DNA from: Pelagihabitans sp965238025
Lineage (GTDB): Bacteria; Bacteroidota; Bacteroidia; Flavobacteriales; Flavobacteriaceae
Assembly (NCBI GenBank): GCA_965238025.1
Contig: OZ250162.1
Location: 3,906,001-3,970,000 of the forward strand
Reading direction: 5' to 3'
Length of the DNA stretch: 64,000 nt
This document shows, one piece after another, positions 25,998 through 34,679 of the stretch (the stretch's first letter is position 1; every line of letters begins with the position of its first letter). Below the pieces are notes generated by a model. It was not told the origin of the DNA. It ran no database searches and was given only the letters and a program-made list of their open reading frames with translations. The position numbers and the translations under genes were made by a program.

Positions 25998-26195
25998 TTA
26001 CTTTTTAGTTGCCAAAGCAGTTTTTGTTTGGTCGGAATCAACAACGGTAAAATCGTGAAGGGTCTTGGCAGCAAAAATGGTAACCACCAACAATAGAATC
26101 ATAATAATGAAATTTCTTTTGTTTTGCTCAAGCGTATTCATATGCGGTTTTTTAGGATTTGGGTAAATCATCGCTTCGTATTCAGAAGCGACCAT
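25998..26195 (-). CDS. Small membrane protein, unknown
   Basis: A 65-residue protein with a hydrophilic N-terminus (EYEAMIYPNPKKPHMNTLEQNKRN) and one hydrophobic helix (FIIMILLLVVTIFAA), then a short polar tail. Composition and topology look like a real small membrane protein and it has its own ATG. A second ATG at codon 9 (MIYPNPKKP) is possible. It lies convergent to the amidohydrolase gene. I do not recognise a family. Confidence 0.55.
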   Translation of the reverse strand: MVASEYEAMIYPNPKKPHMNTLEQNKRNFIIMILLLVVTIFAAKTLHDFTVVDSDQTKTALATKK

Positions 26196-26400
26196 TATGT
26201 TTTTATTACGTTAAATGCGTCCGTTTAGTGTGCTAAGCACTTGATTTTCGTTGAACTACGGAAAAATATCGCCAGATGCTTAATTAAAAAAGTAAAATGC
26301 CAAGGCTCCACTCTTTTTTACAAATAAAAGTTGATTGCACGTTGGGGTAAAATAGAAGTGCAGAATTTGTCTTTAAGTGGGCACACCTATAGACAACAAG

Positions 26401-27087
26401 TTATTTTATTGCTTCCCCAATCGTAAAAATATGTTTTCTCATAAAAATAAAAACAAGGGTTACAAGTATTGTCCATAATGTTACCAGCACAGGGGAACCC
26501 AATATCCAATAGTTATCCAATATACCTTTTTCCAAAAGAGTGTTCATAAGTCCGAGTACTACAAGCAAATCGATTACCACCGGTACTAAAAAGAACAGTA
26601 AAAACCAACCCCAGTTGTTCTTGTTGATTGTAATAAAGGCTTTGTATAAGGGGTAGGCCAAGATTAGAAGGATAAAGGCCAGGCCCAATGCCCAGGACAG
26701 ATTATGGTTTTCCAAGAGCACATTCGTGGCATAAACCTCATCCCCTCCACCAAAAGCCGCGGTAATGATTCTTGCAAAGGGCATATTGGCAAAAATCAGT
26801 GCAAAACCCAATGACTTTTTCCTAACATTATTGTCTTTTTTTAGCAACAAAGCGCCTATCCAAATCATACTAAAAGTAAAAATGGGACCAAAATAGGTAG
26901 GGAGCATAGAGATCAAGTCGCCTTTTGAGCATCCTTCCGCCAAACCCCAAACATTGAAGTCTCTAAGCCCCCAATCACCACAAATGATTCTTCCAAGAAC
27001 GGTATGGGCAATTTCATGGGCCTCGTGCATCACGAATAGCAGGGCCAAAAAAGAGATGACGAACTTTAAATTGAGCTTAATATTCAT
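26401..27087 (-). CDS. Polytopic membrane protein with HExxH motif
   Basis: A 228-residue integral membrane protein with about six helices. The first contains HEAHEIAHTVLGRIICG, in which HEIAH (residues 24-28) matches HExxH of intramembrane metalloproteases such as the M50 group. I see no clear third ligand (NPDG-type) later, so activity is uncertain. A hydrophilic loop with two Cys (about 36 and 54) follows. It is transcribed away from the LytS/LytTR genes. I give no function beyond putative membrane metallopeptidase. Confidence 0.65.
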   Translation of the reverse strand: MNIKLNLKFVISFLALLFVMHEAHEIAHTVLGRIICGDWGLRDFNVWGLAEGCSKGDLISMLPTYFGPIFTFSMIWIGALLLKKDNNVRKKSLGFALIFANMPFARIITAAFGGGDEVYATNVLLENHNLSWALGLAFILLILAYPLYKAFITINKNNWGWFLLFFLVPVVIDLLVVLGLMNTLLEKGILDNYWILGSPVLVTLWTILVTLVFIFMRKHIFTIGEAIK

Positions 27088-27282
27088 GTCTTTGGTTATT
27101 ACAGCTTGGTTTTGTTTTTCTATGAAATGCCGTGTTCAAATCTATAGCATTAAAAGACTGTAAGATTTTTATCTACACCAAAACCGCCTTTTACCTTATT
27201 AATTGGGAAAATTCGGTGATGAAACTATTGATGGCATGTTTTTTCATGTTGGTATTAGAAAAAGGAAGGTTCATCATAAAAA

Positions 27283-28365
27283 GTGAAGCTGTCCGAATTA
27301 ATTGAATATTTTCGTTTAATGGAGGCTTGGAAACAGCGATGGAAATACCACCTTATTTTATTTGGGATAATCCTGCTTATGTTTCTCTTTGGTGAATATG
27401 TGTCTACCGAAGGGGAAGGTTTTAAGGATAAATTTCAATATCCCTCTTTTTTATACCTGATTACTTTTTTTATCTCCTTTTATACGGTCTATTTTCTCAA
27501 TTATTTTTTGGTATGTCCTCGAACGGTCAAAAAAAAACAAATTCCTCAATTCATAGTAGCGGCAATTCTACTCTTCTTAATCTATTCCGGGGTGCGGTAC
27601 CTTTTGGAAGAGCTGTTACTGTTTAACATAACGGACAGACATAACTACGACGATGGCTCTCGAAAGTTCATTTTCTACGTGGTTGATAATTCCTATTATG
27701 CTGTTCAAGCTATCTTATACAGCACTTCCCTATACCTCTTGTTCGAATATCTTGAGAATAACAAAAAAATGCACACGTTACAGTTAGAACATAAAAAGGC
27801 CGAACTAAATCTTTTAAAGTCACAATTAGAACCCCATTTTCTGTTCAATACGCTCAATACCTTTTACACGGAGCTAGTAAATGTGCAACCTAAAACCGCT
27901 AAAGATATCCACAGGTTATCACAGCTCCTGCGCTATGTAACGTATGAAGCACATCAAGATTTTATGCCCCTGAACAGAGAATTACAATTTGTTTCAGATT
28001 ATATCTTTTTTCAAAAGAAACGCTTTGAAGATAACCTGTCCCTAAATTATGAGGTTGAAGGTATTATCGGAAATCAACCCATACCCTCATTGGTTCTTAT
28101 ACATTTTATTGAGAATATCTTTAAGCACGGTGTATTGAACGATAAAGCATCTCCTGCTGTAATTAAAATTCAGATTACCACTGAAAGGTTTACCTTAACG
28201 ACTAGAAATAAGATTTCCCATTCAGAGAATTATTCAAAAAAAGGTATTGGGGAAGTCAGTTTACGACGCCGATTATCTGCGATTTACGGAAGTTCGTTTC
28301 AACTTAAGCTCGTGCAAAATGAAAATATTTTTAACACGTATCTCTCAATACCTTTAAGACAGTAA
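27283..28365 (+). CDS. LytS/YehU-type sensor histidine kinase
   Basis: A 360-residue sensor kinase. Four membrane helices (about 22-40, 55-75, 85-105 and 130-155) form the input region without an obvious extracytoplasmic domain. The kinase core has the phospho-acceptor His in LKSQLEPHFLFNTLNT (about H185), and an N-box in PSLVLIHFIENIFKHGV. This is the His_kinase class paired with LytTR regulators. Start is probably GTG 27283, 12 bp behind AAAGGAAGG. The regulator gene follows after 5 bp. Confidence 0.9.
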   Translation: MKLSELIEYFRLMEAWKQRWKYHLILFGIILLMFLFGEYVSTEGEGFKDKFQYPSFLYLITFFISFYTVYFLNYFLVCPRTVKKKQIPQFIVAAILLFLIYSGVRYLLEELLLFNITDRHNYDDGSRKFIFYVVDNSYYAVQAILYSTSLYLLFEYLENNKKMHTLQLEHKKAELNLLKSQLEPHFLFNTLNTFYTELVNVQPKTAKDIHRLSQLLRYVTYEAHQDFMPLNRELQFVSDYIFFQKKRFEDNLSLNYEVEGIIGNQPIPSLVLIHFIENIFKHGVLNDKASPAVIKIQITTERFTLTTRNKISHSENYSKKGIGEVSLRRRLSAIYGSSFQLKLVQNENIFNTYLSIPLRQ

Positions 28366-28370
28366 TCCAT

Positions 28371-29078
28371 ATGAAAACCTATACATGTATCGTTGTCGAT
28401 GATGAATCACCAGCAATACGTCTGTTGGAGAATTATATTGCCAAGGTTGCCTTTTTAGAATTGACAGGTACCACAACCAGTTCTTTGGAGGCTTTGAACA
28501 TGGTAGGGAATTTACAGGTTGACCTTATGTTTCTAGACATACAAATGCCTGATCTAACAGGAATTCAGCTCTCTAAAATCCTTAAGGGTAGTACCAAAAT
28601 CATTTTCACAACCGCCTATCCTCAATTTGCTTTGGAGAGTTATGAATTAAATGCTATTGATTATCTGCTAAAACCTTTCGAGTTTGAACGATTTTATGAG
28701 GCCGTTCTAAAGCTACGGGATGTTCCAAAAAATGAAAGGGATAGCACCCCAATCGGAGAATACCTGTTCATCAAAACTGATGGAAAGAATAATTTTGAAA
28801 AAGTATACCTTAAGGACATTCTATATATTGAAAGTCTAAAGAATTATGTGGCCATTCATCTGAACGGTAAGCAAATTATCACCTATAATACCCTAAAGCA
28901 TATAGAAGCATATCTACCAAGTGCTGAATTCGTCAAAATTCACCGCTCCTATATAGTCTCTTTACGGCATATAGATAAAACGGATTCCCTATCCGTATAT
29001 ATTAATGAAGCCTGTCTCCCTATTGGGGATACCTATCGCAGTACTTTTTTTAAAACTATTACAAGAAGGAAGTTATAG
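28371..29078 (+). CDS. LytTR-family response regulator
   Basis: A 235-residue regulator. The receiver domain has the acidic pair VVDDE (residues 10-11), the phospho-acceptor in MFLDIQMPD (D56) and the Lys in DYLLKPFEF. The LytTR DNA-binding domain (about 130-235) shows ILYIESLKNYVAIHL and FVKIHRSYIVSL. It forms a two-component system with the kinase just upstream. Target genes are not visible; LytTR binding sites are short and I could not identify them. Confidence 0.93.
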   Translation: MKTYTCIVVDDESPAIRLLENYIAKVAFLELTGTTTSSLEALNMVGNLQVDLMFLDIQMPDLTGIQLSKILKGSTKIIFTTAYPQFALESYELNAIDYLLKPFEFERFYEAVLKLRDVPKNERDSTPIGEYLFIKTDGKNNFEKVYLKDILYIESLKNYVAIHLNGKQIITYNTLKHIEAYLPSAEFVKIHRSYIVSLRHIDKTDSLSVYINEACLPIGDTYRSTFFKTITRRKL

Positions 29079-29216
29079 CATATAAACTTCGGAAAATACA
29101 TGTCAGGAATTCTAATCTAAAACCACTAACTCATCATTAGTATTTTAAGTCTTTAACATCAGAATTAAATTGCGGTTCAAGGGCTAAGAACAATTGGTTG
29201 TACGTAGAACGTCCCT

Positions 29217-29789
29217 TTATTCTTCCCGTTTAATACAACTGATTTTCCAAAAGGGATAGGTTATGGTTTCGGATGTATCTATCCATTCGCCAATCCATTT
29301 ATAGCCTTTGTCAGAAATATCATAAAAAGTAAGCTTCGAAAAACCTTCAGTTCCGTTGGGTGCTTTTTGGGGTTTGTAAAGTATAATTTTTCCCTCCTTG
29401 TTTTTAGCACCTTCCCAAGTGGACAAACTAGGTGCGGCAGAAGATGAAGCATAATAGTGCACATACCATTTTAGGCTATCGACATTAAACTGCCGGATAC
29501 TTCCCGAATGCTTTCCATCGGCTTTTATGGTTTCATCCTGAATGGCCATGCCGTTCATAATGTATTTATACTTCCATATCATCTTAACAGGTTCGCCCCA
29601 AGTACCGTCTTGATTTCTCCGTTCCGAATCACAATCACACAAACCAATCAAAGGTTTAAAATCATCAAGTTGTTCTGGTGCACTGGGGTTTTTAAGTCCA
29701 TAAGGGTGAGCATCGGATGGTTCATATTCAGATTGAGCACGGGCAAAGGCCATTACAAAAAACAGAACGAGGATACATTTTAATTTCAT
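29217..29789 (-). CDS. Secreted DUF1579-like protein
   Basis: A 190-residue protein with a cleavable signal peptide (MKLKCILVLFFVMAFARAQ). The mature part resembles DUF1579-type beta-barrel proteins that measure lipid or small ligand binding: LIGLCDCDSERRNQDGTW, then IWKYKYIMNGMAIQDET and WIGEWIDTSETITYPFWK. The Cys pair LCDCD is notable. Function unknown. It may be transcribed together with the CoxG-like gene 78 bp upstream. Confidence 0.65.
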   Translation of the reverse strand: MKLKCILVLFFVMAFARAQSEYEPSDAHPYGLKNPSAPEQLDDFKPLIGLCDCDSERRNQDGTWGEPVKMIWKYKYIMNGMAIQDETIKADGKHSGSIRQFNVDSLKWYVHYYASSSAAPSLSTWEGAKNKEGKIILYKPQKAPNGTEGFSKLTFYDISDKGYKWIGEWIDTSETITYPFWKISCIKREE

Positions 29790-29867
29790 AAAAAATACAT
29801 TTGATTCATTTGACGTCGATTAAAAATAATCGTAAATAACATAGCTTTTGATTTGACTACCGAAATC

Positions 29868-30440
29868 TTATTTAAACAACTGTTTCAACCACTGCCAAAT
29901 TCTTTGTAAAAAGCCGCCGGAGACCTCCCTTGTTTCTCCTCTGGAAACCTCTTCTGGTTCAACCTTGGGAACCTGTTCTGCTTCGGCCATTTCCAATTTC
30001 GTTTTAAAATTCGAAACAAATTGTTTAAACAGCTGATTGGAAACGGTATCGATAAGTCGGGAACCGTATTGAGCGATTTTACCGTTGATAACAACATCCA
30101 TAAGGGCATCCATTTTTACACCACCAGCGTCTAGCTCAGTAATATCTATGGTCATTTTCATTTCGGCGTTTCCTTGTCCTTTGGATTCAACACCATTTCC
30201 CGAGATGATGATCTTTCGGTTCTCTTCATCAATTTCATTATAAAAAATATCCGCATCATATTTGACACCCATGGGTCCAAATTTCATACCTACTGTTCCT
30301 TTATAATGATTGTCACCAACTTTTTCATCTATGGCAACCCCAGGTACACAGTACATTATCTTTTGCGGATCAATCAGGTGCTCCCAGACCAAGTCCGTGT
30401 CTTGAGAAACTTCGAAGGACTTTGTTAAATTTGCTTTCAT
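29868..30440 (-). CDS. CoxG-like SRPBCC protein
   Basis: A 190-residue SRPBCC-fold protein of the carbon monoxide dehydrogenase subunit G (CoxG) group. The opening SFEVSQDTDLVWEHLIDPQKIMYCVPGV and the following VGDNHYKGTVGMKFGPMGVKYD are typical. The C-terminal tail (KVEPEEVSRGETREVSGGFL then a Trp/Lys-rich end) is a linker plus an amphipathic helix that may anchor it to the membrane. In CO and nicotinate/xanthine dehydrogenase clusters CoxG helps cofactor assembly or membrane recruitment. This fits the XdhC-like and Moco genes nearby. Confidence 0.8.
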   Translation of the reverse strand: MKANLTKSFEVSQDTDLVWEHLIDPQKIMYCVPGVAIDEKVGDNHYKGTVGMKFGPMGVKYDADIFYNEIDEENRKIIISGNGVESKGQGNAEMKMTIDITELDAGGVKMDALMDVVINGKIAQYGSRLIDTVSNQLFKQFVSNFKTKLEMAEAEQVPKVEPEEVSRGETREVSGGFLQRIWQWLKQLFK

Positions 30441-30540
30441 TTAAAATCAATTTTATGTCATTTCCTCGAATCAACTCGCCGGCAAGTAGGCGTGGAAATC
30501 GGTTTGTCTCCTGTTGATAGTTTGATTATGGTTTTGAGTT

Positions 30541-30720
30541 AATCCAATGCGAGTGCTTTAATGTTATGACTACGGCTTTCACCCCCATCATCCCTGGATG
30601 CGACACCCCTCTTCATCTGAAGGGTGATGTTGTTTAAAGGTGCTGGCAAGAACTGTTTCCTAATATAGGAATTCTACCGCCCTTCGGACCTGGTTCCGAA
30701 ACGTGCTAATTCTTTTCCTA
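30541..30720. other. Hairpin-rich non-coding region upstream of the CoxG-like gene
   Basis: The gap between 30440 and 30971 has no convincing gene. Within it four short hairpins lie in a row: CATCC/GGATG at 30589-30600, CTTCA/TGAAG at 30611-30622, TTCCTA/TAGGAA at 30657-30671 and TTCGGA/TCCGAA at 30683-30700. Local base composition is richer in G and C than the flanks. It could be a structured leader for the CoxG-like gene (read on the minus strand), a small RNA, or an interspersed repeat. The sequence does not decide between these. Confidence 0.45.
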
Positions 30721-30970
30721 ACGGGTGCACTCGAATCTTGGTGCTTTCGAACATGATAGTTCCCAAAAAGTAAAAAATCTTTGGGTGGTCCTGCTCCTAC
30801 TACTTAAATATATCGTATTTTTTTCGATGTCACAAAATAAAAAAGGTCTGTTTAACAATTTACTAATTCATGCTGATATAGCTATTTTTTATCGCTTTCC
30901 TTCAATTTCTTAACCCTGTATATTTAGAGATATTATGTACATTTAAACATACCTTAGCATAAACTTGAAA

Positions 30971-32146
30971 ATGTACCAGCAGCTTTATTTTGACTACAAT
31001 GCTACCACTCCCTGCGCTAAGGAAGTAGTCGACGTCATGTTACCTCATTTTCGCGAAAACTTCGGGAATCCGTCCAGTAGTCATCACCCCTATGGCTGGT
31101 TAGCGAAGAGTGCCGTGGAGGATGCCATGGCGTCTATTGCAAAAAGTTTAGGAGTCTCCCCCGGCAGTTTGATCCATACTTCAGGTGCTACGGAAAGCAT
31201 CAATATGATATTGAAAGGTATTGCCCGCAAAATGCAATCCAAGGGAAAACATATTATAACGACCAAAGTAGAACACAAAGCTGTTTTAGATACCTGTGCA
31301 TTTTTGGAACAAGATGGTTTTCAGGTCAGTTATTTGGATGTGGATTCCGACGGATTGATTACCATAGAAACCTTAAACAAAACATTGCGGCCCGATACCA
31401 TTTTAGTTTCCATTTCATACGCGAACAACGAAACGGGAATTATTCAACCTTTGAATGAAATTTCAAAATTGGTTCATGAAAATGGAAGCTTATTGTTTTC
31501 GGATACTACACAAGCTTTGGGTAAGGTTGATTTGACCAAAGTATTGAACCAAGTAGATTTCGCCTGTTTCTCCGGACATAAAGTGTATGGCCCAAAGGGA
31601 ATAGGTCTGGTTTATAGTAAGAATAACGGAGACGGAAATAGTTTACCTAGTTTTATTCAAGGCGGAGGCCAACAAAAATCGCAACGCGGAGGAACGATTA
31701 ATACCCCCTTAATTGTAGGGATGGCAAAAGCTATTGAATGGGTCATTGTCAACTTACGGGAAGAATCTCGACGATTGAAGACCTTACGGGATGCATTGGA
31801 AGCCGGTTTGCTCAAAATTGAAATGGCGGTTTCTAATAGTAAAGCTGCCCGGCGATTACCAAATACGGTTCATATTTCATTCCCTTTTGTAGATGGCACC
31901 ACTTTGTTAACGGCCCTCAGTAAACAAATAGCTGTGTCGAACGGGTCGGCCTGTAATTCTGCTTCGGTTGAGCCTTCCCATGTTTTGATTGCGATGGGCG
32001 TTGAGCGTAGTTTAGCCTATGCTTCTTTACGCCTGAGTATTGGGAGATATACTAATGAGAGTGACATTGAAAAGGCGATTGAGATTGTGTCTATAGAAAT
32101 TGCCAAGCAAAGAAAAGCCAATATTCTTTGGGAGCGAAGGAGTTAA
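30971..32146 (+). CDS. NifS/IscS-like cysteine desulfurase
   Basis: A 391-residue class V aminotransferase. It opens with FDYNATTPCAKEVVD, has HTSGATESIN for the PLP phosphate, the PLP Lys in CFSGHKVYGPKGIG (about K204), and the reactive Cys in NGSACNSASVEPSH (about C328). It therefore looks competent to mobilise sulfur from cysteine. The short Cys loop and location fit delivery of sulfur to molybdopterin or to the Mo-sulfido ligand of XDH-type enzymes, but that is inference. I use ATG 30971; TTG 30965 is also in frame. The flavoprotein gene follows after about 30 bp. Confidence 0.88.
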   Translation: MYQQLYFDYNATTPCAKEVVDVMLPHFRENFGNPSSSHHPYGWLAKSAVEDAMASIAKSLGVSPGSLIHTSGATESINMILKGIARKMQSKGKHIITTKVEHKAVLDTCAFLEQDGFQVSYLDVDSDGLITIETLNKTLRPDTILVSISYANNETGIIQPLNEISKLVHENGSLLFSDTTQALGKVDLTKVLNQVDFACFSGHKVYGPKGIGLVYSKNNGDGNSLPSFIQGGGQQKSQRGGTINTPLIVGMAKAIEWVIVNLREESRRLKTLRDALEAGLLKIEMAVSNSKAARRLPNTVHISFPFVDGTTLLTALSKQIAVSNGSACNSASVEPSHVLIAMGVERSLAYASLRLSIGRYTNESDIEKAIEIVSIEIAKQRKANILWERRS

Positions 32147-32175
32147 AATAGCTTTAAGAACATAATAAATATTTG

Positions 32176-33471
32176 ATGAACGGGGCTACTCATGACGTTA
32201 TTGTTATAGGAGGAGGATTAATGGGAAGTTCTGCCGCTTGGCATCTTTCTAACCAAGGTAAAACGGTTCTGCTTCTTGAGAAACAAGATATAAATTACGA
32301 TTCGGGTTCAAGTAAAGGAAAGACTCGTATTGTGAGGAGTAGTAATATCGAAGATGATGAACTTTGGTCGTATTTGCATGATTGCGCCGTAAAGGAAACC
32401 GAACTATTAATTAATTTTTTGAATAGTCAGGGAGTAGTCTTAACCATGGAGGATATTTATACCACTTCGCCGGTATCTTATTTAGCAAAGCTTGAAGAGC
32501 TCGATAGGCTTTTGGCAAATTTGCAAAAGCAAAATGTCAACTTTGAAATAGCAACTACTCCAGACCAAGGGAAGTCGAAATTTGGAGTGAATTTGCAAAC
32601 GGGTACGCTATTACAAAAGGAATTTAAAAAGTATTCGGGAACACTCCACCCAAAAAGATTAATAGCGCTACTGCATAAAGCGGTCGAAGAAAAAGGAAAC
32701 GAGATTCGGTACAATACCAAGGTAGAGCGCATTGAAAAAAATGAAAATTTATATTCCGTATCTACAATACATGCCCACGGGCAAACTAAAATATTGCAAG
32801 CTTCACAGCTTGTATGCGCTGTAGGCCCATATACGGGACCACTACTAAAAAGGATAGCTTCATACTTTCAGGAACTCATTAATCCGAAAAGAGTCTTCCT
32901 TACCTTTCTAAAAATCAATAATTATACAAGTTTAAGTAAAGAACAAAAGCAACAACTGAAAAATGGTTACCCGGTAATAGACCGAGCGATTAACTATGAA
33001 TCTGAAGAGTTTTACGCAATGATTGAAAATTATGACCCAGATGGTACTCCAATTATTAAAATTGGAGGGCACTTTCAAAGGTCCGATATTAAAAATCTTG
33101 AGCAAATCTGGAAAGTAGAATTGAGTCCAAAAGAGATCAGCTGGGCTATTCGGAAAACCAGTAACTATCTAAATCTTCTTGATATACCCATTAACACAAA
33201 TCAGATTAACGTGGTTGACACGTATTCCTGTGTTTATAGCCTTACGAAAAGTGAGGTGCCCTTTGTTACCCCAATTATTGATCTCAATGGCACAAAAGAT
33301 AAGAATTTGGTGGTGATGGCTGGTATGTCGGGTGTAGGTGCCAAAGGTGCAATGACCTACGGTCTCATTGCAGCAAATCTATTGACAGACGAGACACAAA
33401 GCGATTCTTTTTACAACAGGGCAGTTGAAAGATTGGGCTATGAAAGGCTAGTAAAGGAAGTACGAGGCTAG
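32176..33471 (+). CDS. Sarcosine oxidase-like FAD-dependent oxidoreductase
   Basis: A 431-residue DAO-family flavoprotein. The dinucleotide motif is HDVIVIGGGLMGSSAAWHL, followed by the EKQ ribose-binding end of the second strand. The SSKGKTRIVRSSN block is typical of monomeric sarcosine/N-methyltryptophan oxidases. A Cys in VDTYSCVYSLTKSEVPFV (about residue 352) aligns with the Cys that carries covalent FAD in that group. VVMAGMSGVGAKGAMTYG near the end completes the FAD site. Likely reaction: oxidation of a secondary or N-methyl amine with hydrogen peroxide formation. It ends 13 bp before the opposing XdhC-like gene. Confidence 0.85.
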   Translation: MNGATHDVIVIGGGLMGSSAAWHLSNQGKTVLLLEKQDINYDSGSSKGKTRIVRSSNIEDDELWSYLHDCAVKETELLINFLNSQGVVLTMEDIYTTSPVSYLAKLEELDRLLANLQKQNVNFEIATTPDQGKSKFGVNLQTGTLLQKEFKKYSGTLHPKRLIALLHKAVEEKGNEIRYNTKVERIEKNENLYSVSTIHAHGQTKILQASQLVCAVGPYTGPLLKRIASYFQELINPKRVFLTFLKINNYTSLSKEQKQQLKNGYPVIDRAINYESEEFYAMIENYDPDGTPIIKIGGHFQRSDIKNLEQIWKVELSPKEISWAIRKTSNYLNLLDIPINTNQINVVDTYSCVYSLTKSEVPFVTPIIDLNGTKDKNLVVMAGMSGVGAKGAMTYGLIAANLLTDETQSDSFYNRAVERLGYERLVKEVRG

Positions 33472-33484
33472 ATAAGACCTTAAG

Positions 33485-34591
33485 TTAACCCCGCTCATGA
33501 ATAGGTCCAACCTTATTGCGAAGCATTCCACCTTCATTACCAGAAAGAACACTTAAAATTTCACTAAACAAACTCATGGCAATTTCTTCAGGTGTGTTTG
33601 CACCTATTTCTAAACCACAGGGTGCGTAGATACGACCTATTTCTTCCTCAGTAAATTCGATTCCGGTTGCCTTGAACTCGCTGACCATTTTATCAAAACG
33701 TTTTCTTGGTCCTAAGGAGGCAATATAAGGCGTATCTGATTTTATCAATTGTTGTAGATTGGCATAATCCGTTTTGTAATCATGGGCCATTAAAATGATG
33801 GCGGTACGATGGTCAATTTCTGGCCGCGCGGCGGCATCTTTAAGGTAAATATTTGTTACCGATCGTAATTTTTCTTTTTTCAATTTTTGCACATTGCCCA
33901 CAAGGCTGACATCCCAATCCATAAGCTTTGCCATTTCAAGCATTGGGTAAACGTCGTAGTTATCCCCATAAATCGCCAAATGAAATTGTGGGGGAATTAG
34001 CTCGATAAACACACTCGCCTTCATCTCTTTGCCCTCAAAGTGATACGTTTTTGACTTTTTATTTTCCAGAACATCTTGGATTTTATCCTGAAGAAAATTT
34101 CGCAAACCATCATGCTGACAATCTTCTAATGAAGCAGCATCCTTGTCATAATAAAAACTTCTTCCCAAGGGAATGGCATCAATTTCAGCATTGAGCGCCG
34201 TTATCGTTGCAATGATATGTTCTCCTCTATCTGAAACACATTTTTGTAGCATCTCTAAGGTTGAAGAATTTTCTGAAATCGGCGAAATCAATACATCTAT
34301 AACCCCGTTACAGCCTAACCCTACTCCTATTTCATTTTCCTTGGAGGTATCATAGGTTACGATAGAGGGCTGTTGTTTTAGAATAGCAATTTGGGAGCGT
34401 TGTAAGGCATCCCCTTCTAAACATCCGCCACTTATTCCACCCTCAAAAACACCAGATTCAAAAACAAGCATTCGTGCCCCTTCCCTCCTATAAGATGACT
34501 CTTCAACACGAACGACCTGTGCAATAGCGCATTTCTCTTTAGAGCTTTTAAATGAATTGTAAAGTTGAAGTATCGATTTTATCTCTTTCAT
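33485..34591 (-). CDS. XdhC/CoxI family molybdoenzyme maturation factor
   Basis: A 368-residue protein with an N-terminal XdhC/CoxI domain and a C-terminal Rossmann domain. The former shows CAIAQVVRVEESSYRREGARM and GGISGGCLEGDALQRSQIA, and the latter HLAIYGDNYDVYPMLEMAK, then ILMAHDYKTDYANL and ASLGPRKRF. XdhC binds Moco, promotes its sulfuration and inserts it into xanthine dehydrogenase-type enzymes. The gene is divergent from moaA across 88 bp, and the two may share regulation. The enzyme it matures is not in the window. Confidence 0.9.
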   Translation of the reverse strand: MKEIKSILQLYNSFKSSKEKCAIAQVVRVEESSYRREGARMLVFESGVFEGGISGGCLEGDALQRSQIAILKQQPSIVTYDTSKENEIGVGLGCNGVIDVLISPISENSSTLEMLQKCVSDRGEHIIATITALNAEIDAIPLGRSFYYDKDAASLEDCQHDGLRNFLQDKIQDVLENKKSKTYHFEGKEMKASVFIELIPPQFHLAIYGDNYDVYPMLEMAKLMDWDVSLVGNVQKLKKEKLRSVTNIYLKDAAARPEIDHRTAIILMAHDYKTDYANLQQLIKSDTPYIASLGPRKRFDKMVSEFKATGIEFTEEEIGRIYAPCGLEIGANTPEEIAMSLFSEILSVLSGNEGGMLRNKVGPIHERG

Positions 34592-34679
34592 TCCCTAAAG
34601 GCCATTTTCTTTTTTGCATTAACCCGTCTAATATATCGAAAAATAGCTATATTGAATGTTCTAATTGCTGAGAAAGATA

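Noticed and set aside
27221..27304. A 27-residue frame ahead of the histidine kinase gene
   Set aside because: Hydrophobic start but too short, no supporting signal, and overlapping the kinase start.
30725..30913. A 62-residue plus-strand frame in the non-coding gap
   Set aside because: Starts at GTG, no family, no promoter or binding site that I can see, and composition like non-coding DNA.
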